Of a DNA stretch of 38,944 nucleotides, positions 34,748 through 38,944 are shown piece by piece. The DNA is taken from positions 1 through 38,944 of the forward strand of contig JANYFP010000007.1 of assembly GCA_025362555.1 (NCBI GenBank), in the 5' to 3' direction. Position numbers and translations under genes: made by a program. Position 1 is the stretch's first letter; every line of letters starts with the position of its first letter. The notes below the pieces were generated by a model that saw only the letters and a program-made list of their open reading frames with translations, was not told where the DNA came from and searched no databases. The stretch comes from Verrucomicrobiota bacterium. Lineage in GTDB: Bacteria > Verrucomicrobiota > Verrucomicrobiia > Opitutales > Opitutaceae.

Positions 34748-35770
34748 ATGTCTTTTGGGTTCCGCAAAATTATTTGCCTGATTTTTGGATGGATGCTCGC
34801 CGGCGGTCTGTCGCCGGCATCGGCCAAACAGGTCAGCATCCACGATCCGGTCATGGCCCGGGAAGGGGACACGTATTATTTGTTCAGCACCGGACCTGGC
34901 ATTACTTTCTACAGTTCGAAGGATTTGAAAAACTGGCGTTTGCGCGGTCGAGTGTTCCCGGGCGATCCGGTGTGGGCGAAACAGGTGGCGCCGACTTTTA
35001 ACGGCCACATTTGGGCGCCGGACATCGTGCAGCATGGCGGGAAAAATTATCTCTACTATTCGGTGTCGGCCTTCGGGAAAAACACGTCGGCCATCGGCGT
35101 GACGGTGAACAAAACGCTCGATCCCGACTCGCCCGGATTGAATTGGACGCAGGCGACGGCGCTTTTTTCCGCGGAACTGCCGTGCGCGAGGAAATACGCG
35201 CCCGCGATGCGCCCGTTGGATGTGTGGGCACCGGACGGACAGGAATTTGTCGGACGAATCTGGTGTTATTATTCCGTCTCCGAATTTGGCCGGAATAGCT
35301 CCGCGATCGGATTGAAATCCTGTACCAGTTTAGCCGCAGGCGACTGGCGCTACGACGCCTTGGTAAGCACTTCGCGCAGCGGGTTGGATGCCTACAATGT
35401 GATCGATCCGTTTCTTACTGCCGATGCCGCCGGTAAACTCTGGCTGGCCTTTGACTCCGGGTTCGACGGCATTCAGCTCGTGACGCTCGATTCTGCGGCA
35501 ATGAAGCCAGCGGGAGCCATTCGCTGCATCGTCCGGAGGGAAAACGGCATCGAGAGCCCCAATCTGGTTTACGCGAACGGCTGCTTTAACTCCATCGAGA
35601 AATGCTGCGCGGGCGTGAAGAGCACTGGCAAGATCGCCTGCGGTCGCTCCGCAAAAAGCAGGGGTGCCTACGTGGACAATGCGGGTGTCTCTCCCTGGGG
35701 TGGCGCCGGCACCGTGCTCGAAATCGGCGGGGAGCGCTGGGAAGGACCGGAGCGCCCGTCATGCCTATGA
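34748..35770 (+). pseudogene. Chimeric, frameshifted GH43 (two arabinanase-like genes fused)
   Basis: The open frame gives 340 residues. Residues 1-130, with a signal peptide, closely match the intact GH43 at 37429 (shared QVSIHDPVMAREGDT, GPGITFYSSKD, NGHIWAPDIV); the DNA is about 80% identical by eye. After about SPGLNWTQ the sequence jumps into a second GH43, which starts before its own copy of the same blade (VWAPDGQEF, YYSVSEFGRNSSAIG), so that blade is present twice. The three catalytic acids are still there (IHDPV, NVIDP, GIESP), but short in-frame losses appear (ANGCFNSIEKCC lacks the usual YYYL). The frame breaks after ERWEGPE and stops at 35770, while the expected C-terminus continues in another frame. 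Probably a decaying gene; sequencing indels are an alternative explanation for the frameshift. Confidence 0.75.
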
Positions 35771-35853
35771 CGCGCAGGACAACGGCCGGCCCGCATTGCG
35801 CGGCAGTGATTTGTTTTGGGACGCGGAGCGCTGGCCCACTTTCATCAAGCCCG
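35757..35853 (+). pseudogene. Out-of-frame C-terminal remnant of the chimeric GH43
   Basis: In the frame starting at 35760 the sequence reads HAYDAQDNGRPALRGSDLF, WDAERWPTFIKP. This aligns with the C-terminus of the intact GH43 at 37429 (HAYEAADHG, WDAQFWPVIDP). About 17 codons before it, corresponding to the GHNSAYTFDGKDYLVF region, are missing, and the frame has shifted. It ends about 34 bp before the GH29 start. Confidence 0.75.
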
Positions 35854-35886
35854 CGGATTCCGCGACAATCCGGTCCCCTAAATTCT

Positions 35887-37428
35887 ATGCTAAATTCACG
35901 GTCCCTTCGTTACCTGCTACGCTTCGCCCTGCTTGGCTGCTGCTCCCTCGCAGGAGCTCTCCGCGGCGCCGATCCGCTGTCGCCACCCGAGCCGATTGCG
36001 GCGGGAACATTTGCGCCGACGGTCGAATCTTTGCGGCAATACCAAACCCCTGAATGGTTTCGCGACGCGAAGTTCGGTATCTGGGCGCACTGGGGTCCGC
36101 AAGCCGTGCCGCGCCAGGGCGACTGGTATGCGCGCCAGATGTATTTACAAGGGCATCCGCAATACGAGCATCACCTCAAAACCTACGGCCATCCCTCGAA
36201 GCACGGCTACAAGGATATCATTCCATTGTGGAAGGCGGAGAAGTGGGACCCGGACGCCTTGATGGCGCTCTACGCCAAAGCGGGCGCCAAATATTTCGTC
36301 AGCATGGGGGTGCACCACGACAATTTCGATCTGTGGAATTCAAAATTTCATCGCTGGAACTCCGTGGCGATGGGCCCGCACCGCGATGTCGTGGGCGAAT
36401 GGAAACAAGCCGCCGTGCACGCTGGTTTGCGTTTCGGCGTCTCCGAACATCTCGGCCCCAGCTACGCTTGGTTCTCTCCGAGTCACGGTTGGGATCAGTA
36501 TGGCCCCACACCGGGTGTTCCCTATGACGGGGCTGATCCGACCAACGCGGATCTCTACCATCCGGAACATAACGAGCCGTTTCATTGGGGACGCTCCTGG
36601 TACGCGACTGATGAAAAATGGCATCGGGAATGGTTCAACCGGATCAAGGATCTTGTCGATCAGCACCATCCTGATTTTCTCTACACGGATGGGGGAATTC
36701 CATTCGAGGAAACCGGTCGCAGCCTCCTTGCCCATTTCTACAATTCAAATTGTGCGGCGCACGGCGGGAAAAATGAGGCGGTCTACACTTTCAAGGACAT
36801 GGGAACCGGCGAAGTTATTCCGGAAGCTGGGGTGTTGGATGTTGAGCGCGGCGTGATGCCCGGTATCCAGCCTCGCCCCTGGCAAACCGATACTTCGATC
36901 GGCGATTGGTTCTACAGTGACGGCTTCAAATATAAGACAACCACTGACGTCGTTCACATGTTGGCCGACATCGTTAGCAAGAACGGCAATTTGTTACTGA
37001 ACGTGGTGCTCTACGCCGACGGCAGTCTTCCGCCCGAACCGCGTGAGTTCCTCGGCGAGATGGCGGCATGGATGACGGTAAATGGGGAAGCAATCCACGG
37101 CACCCGGCCATGGAAAATTTTCGGTGAAGGTCCGACTGTGGCGGCTTCCGGTCATTTTAAGGAGGACACCGTTTACACGCCGCAGGACATCCGTTTCACC
37201 ACCAAAGCAGATGCACTTTACGCAATCACCCTCGGCGTGCCCGAGGGTGAAGTCCGAATTAAGTGCCTCGGCCGCGATGCCAAACTCTCCGACAAGACGG
37301 TGCAGACCGTGCGCCTTCTCGGCAGCAGCGAAAAACTTACCTGGTCGCAGCAGGCTGAGGCGTTGGTGATCACGGTGCCTTCTTCCCTCCCCAGCCAACA
37401 CTCCGCCACGTTCAAGATTGAATTTTGA
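35887..37428 (+). CDS. Secreted alpha-L-fucosidase-type enzyme, family GH29
   Basis: A 513-residue protein from the ATG at 35887, which opens a signal peptide (RSLRYLLRFALLGCCSLAGALRG would span it); the frame upstream to 35602 runs through the GH43 remnant in another frame. The GH29 landmarks are EWFRDAKFGIWAHWGPQAVP, GVHHDNFDLWNSKFH and the nucleophile Asp268 in FLYTDGGIPF. The (beta/alpha)8 domain ends at about residue 385, after NLLLNVVLYADGSLP, and a C-terminal beta-sandwich follows. The family removes alpha-L-fucose from glycans, and some members act on other substrates; its place among arabinan genes suggests a pectin or hemicellulose side chain. The next GH43 starts directly after its stop (TGAATG), so translation is probably coupled. 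Confidence 0.92.
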   Translation: MLNSRSLRYLLRFALLGCCSLAGALRGADPLSPPEPIAAGTFAPTVESLRQYQTPEWFRDAKFGIWAHWGPQAVPRQGDWYARQMYLQGHPQYEHHLKTYGHPSKHGYKDIIPLWKAEKWDPDALMALYAKAGAKYFVSMGVHHDNFDLWNSKFHRWNSVAMGPHRDVVGEWKQAAVHAGLRFGVSEHLGPSYAWFSPSHGWDQYGPTPGVPYDGADPTNADLYHPEHNEPFHWGRSWYATDEKWHREWFNRIKDLVDQHHPDFLYTDGGIPFEETGRSLLAHFYNSNCAAHGGKNEAVYTFKDMGTGEVIPEAGVLDVERGVMPGIQPRPWQTDTSIGDWFYSDGFKYKTTTDVVHMLADIVSKNGNLLLNVVLYADGSLPPEPREFLGEMAAWMTVNGEAIHGTRPWKIFGEGPTVAASGHFKEDTVYTPQDIRFTTKADALYAITLGVPEGEVRIKCLGRDAKLSDKTVQTVRLLGSSEKLTWSQQAEALVITVPSSLPSQHSATFKIEF

Positions 37429-38457
37429 ATGCACTTTGAGTTCACCAATTTTGCTCGTGGGATTTTGAGCTGGCTGCTTCTGGCTGGGATTACATCTGCC
37501 GACGCGAAACAGGTCAGCATTCACGATCCGGTCATGGCTCGGGAAGGAGATACTTTCTACCTTTTCAGCACTGGACCGGGAATTACTTTCTACAGTTCGA
37601 AAGACATGAAGAATTGGCGGCTGCGTGGGCGAGTGTTCCCCGGCGAGCCAGCGTGGGCCAAGCAAGTCGCTCCGACCTTTAACGGCCACATTTGGGCGCC
37701 TGATATTGTCCGCCATGACGGGAAAAATTTCCTCTACTATTCTGTTTCCGGTTTCGGGAAAAACGCCTCAGCCATCGGCGTGACGATCAACAAAACGCTT
37801 GATCCCGATTCGCCCGACTACAAATGGGAGGATCAAGGAATCGTGCTTCATTCCGTGCCGGAGCGTGATCTCTGGAATGCAATCGATCCCGCCGTGGTGC
37901 TGGAATCCGACGGCACCGCGTGGATGGGTTTCGGTTCCTTTTGGTCGGGACTGAAGCTGGTGAAGCTGGCGCCCAGTCTCACCGCGTTGGCTGAGCCGCA
38001 GGAATGGCGGACGTTGGCGAAACGGGATCGTTCGTTTCTGATTCCTGATACCGAGCCGGGAACGGCCGAAATCGAAGCGCCCTTCTTCTTTAAAAAAGGA
38101 GACTACTACTATCTGTTTGTCTCGTGGGGCCTGTGCTGTCGCGGCAAGGACAGTACGTATCGATTGATGGTGGGGCGCTCGACGAACGTCACGGGTCCCT
38201 ACTTTGACAAAGAAGGCCGTAAATTGACCGAAGGCGGTGGCAGCGTGGTGTTGGCCGGTAATAAAACGTGGCCGGGCCTGGGCCACAACAGTGCGTACAC
38301 TTTTGACGGCAAAGATTATCTCGTTTTCCACGCCTACGAGGCGGCAGATCACGGTCTGCAAAAATTGAAAATCGCCGAAATTTCCTGGGACGCGCAATTC
38401 TGGCCCGTCATCGATCCGACCGTGCTCGATGACTACGTCAGCACGCAAATCGAGTAA
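37429..38457 (+). CDS. Arabinan endo-1,5-alpha-L-arabinosidase-like, family GH43
   Basis: A 342-residue secreted protein with a signal peptide at residues 1-27 (ILSWLLLAGITSADA). It has the full layout of GH43 endo-arabinanases: base Asp in SIHDPVMAREGD, NGHIWAPDIV, pKa-modulating Asp in NAIDPAVV, general acid Glu in EIEAPFFFKKGDYYYLF, and the SWGLCCRGKDSTY and GLGHNSAYTF segments that bind the substrate in this group. It cleaves alpha-1,5-linked arabinan into oligosaccharides. The ATG touches the GH29 stop (TGAATG). Its N-terminal third is duplicated in the decayed gene at 34748. It is followed 24 bp later by the transporter gene, so arabinan cleavage and uptake are probably co-expressed. 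Confidence 0.95.
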   Translation: MHFEFTNFARGILSWLLLAGITSADAKQVSIHDPVMAREGDTFYLFSTGPGITFYSSKDMKNWRLRGRVFPGEPAWAKQVAPTFNGHIWAPDIVRHDGKNFLYYSVSGFGKNASAIGVTINKTLDPDSPDYKWEDQGIVLHSVPERDLWNAIDPAVVLESDGTAWMGFGSFWSGLKLVKLAPSLTALAEPQEWRTLAKRDRSFLIPDTEPGTAEIEAPFFFKKGDYYYLFVSWGLCCRGKDSTYRLMVGRSTNVTGPYFDKEGRKLTEGGGSVVLAGNKTWPGLGHNSAYTFDGKDYLVFHAYEAADHGLQKLKIAEISWDAQFWPVIDPTVLDDYVSTQIE

Positions 38458-38481
38458 ACCGCGCTCCTCCGGTCACATTTC

Positions 38482-38892
38482 ATGCAAACTCAAAAACTTA
38501 CCGTGCTCGAGAAGATCGGTTTCGGGGCCGGCGACGCCGCCGTCAACGTCGTCTGGTCATCGATGGCCCTGATCCTGACGTTTTTTTATACCGACGTGTA
38601 CGGGCTCAAGACCGCGGACATTGCGATGCTCGCGCTGCTGCCGCGGTTAATTGACGCCTTTGCTGATGTCGCGATGGGCATGATTACCGACAAGCACACG
38701 ACGCGGTGGGGGCGCTACCGTCCGTACCTGCTGTTCTTCTCCGTGCCGTTCGGCCTGTCGATCATGCTGGTCTTCACGACCCCGGAGTTGGCGTACAATT
38801 CTAAACTGCTCTATGCGTATGCGACGTACATTGCGATGATGCTGGTGTTCACCGCGGCAGCAGCGCGAGCATCGCAATGTCCGCGGTCTTGA
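38482..38892 (+). CDS. GPH-family sugar:cation symporter, 5' part only
   Basis: Residues 1-123 (to 38850) look genuine: LEKIGFGAGDAAVNVVW, TFFYTDVYGLKTADIAML, then RLIDAFADVAMGMITDKHTTRWGRYRPYLLF, the hallmark loop of the glycoside-pentoside-hexuronide family (MelB/XylP relatives). Full proteins have about 450-500 residues and 12 membrane spans; only the first three or four are here. From 38851 the DNA is the reverse complement of 38554-38647, so the last 13 residues before the apparent stop at 38892 are not part of the real protein. It would import the arabinose oligosaccharides or sugar released by the neighbouring enzymes. Inner membrane. Confidence 0.88.
   Translation: MQTQKLTVLEKIGFGAGDAAVNVVWSSMALILTFFYTDVYGLKTADIAMLALLPRLIDAFADVAMGMITDKHTTRWGRYRPYLLFFSVPFGLSIMLVFTTPELAYNSKLLYAYATYIAMMLVFTAAAARASQCPRS
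38554..38647 (+). repeat. Left arm of the 94-bp fold-back
   Basis: These 94 bp within the transporter gene reappear exactly, in reverse complement, as 38851-38944. The 203 bp between are unique. Confidence 0.97.
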
Positions 38893-38944
38893 GCCCGTAC
38901 ACGTCGGTATAAAAAAACGTCAGGATCAGGGCCATCGATGACCA
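38851..38944 (-). repeat. Right arm of the 94-bp fold-back at the window end
   Basis: A perfect reverse-complement copy of 38554-38647 with no mismatch in 94. The junction lies at ACCGCGG, a short near-palindromic word present at both breakpoints, which points to a template switch during amplification or assembly rather than a biological repeat. Confidence 0.97.

Overview
The window looks like chromosomal DNA of a Verrucomicrobiota bacterium, most likely of the Opitutaceae type. This is inferred from gene content only: GC-rich sequence, large TonB-dependent receptors without SusD partners, a Tat-exported Gfo/Idh/MocA oxidoreductase, an ECF sigma factor followed by a Ser/Thr kinase, secreted glycosidases, and dispersed GTAG-type hairpin repeats. 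No rRNA, tRNA, CRISPR array or transposase gene was seen.

Layout. 1-3771 (minus strand): the 5' part of a galU-like nucleotidyltransferase, a secreted oxidoreductase, and an ECF sigma factor with a likely membrane anti-sigma factor. 4004-9036 (plus): a TonB-dependent receptor and an exported alpha/beta-hydrolase with TPR-like and PDZ-like parts. 9096-14008: a GH144-type glucanase/glucoamylase-like protein, a succinyl-CoA:acetate CoA-transferase family enzyme, a small methyltransferase, a ferredoxin and a DUF4242 protein. 14369-16792: a hybrid histidine kinase with a periplasmic solute-binding sensor. 16940-26667 (minus): an L-arabinose operon in the order araB, GH51 arabinofuranosidase, araA, ABC binding protein, ABC ATPase, ABC permease, araD. 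26986-30627: a cytochrome b562-like protein, then an ECF sigma factor and a membrane Ser/Thr kinase. 30660-38892 (plus): an arabinan/hemicellulose locus with a GH43 enzyme, a TonB-dependent receptor, a decayed chimeric GH43, a GH29, an intact arabinanase-like GH43 and the start of a GPH-family sugar transporter.

How the parts fit (inference). Secreted GH43 enzymes and the GH51 arabinofuranosidase release arabino-oligosaccharides and arabinose, the TonB receptor brings oligosaccharides across the outer membrane, and the ABC and GPH systems move sugar across the inner membrane. AraA, AraB and AraD then convert L-arabinose to D-xylulose 5-phosphate. No arabinose-specific transcription regulator is encoded in the window.

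Points deserving a second look: the chimeric, frameshifted GH43 at 34748-35853; a hairpin repeat that has replaced the araB stop and runs the frame into the next gene; several families of GTAG repeats; a recurrent pyrimidine-rich, Shine-Dalgarno-poor leader before start codons; and a perfect 94-bp fold-back at the right end that is probably an assembly or amplification artefact.
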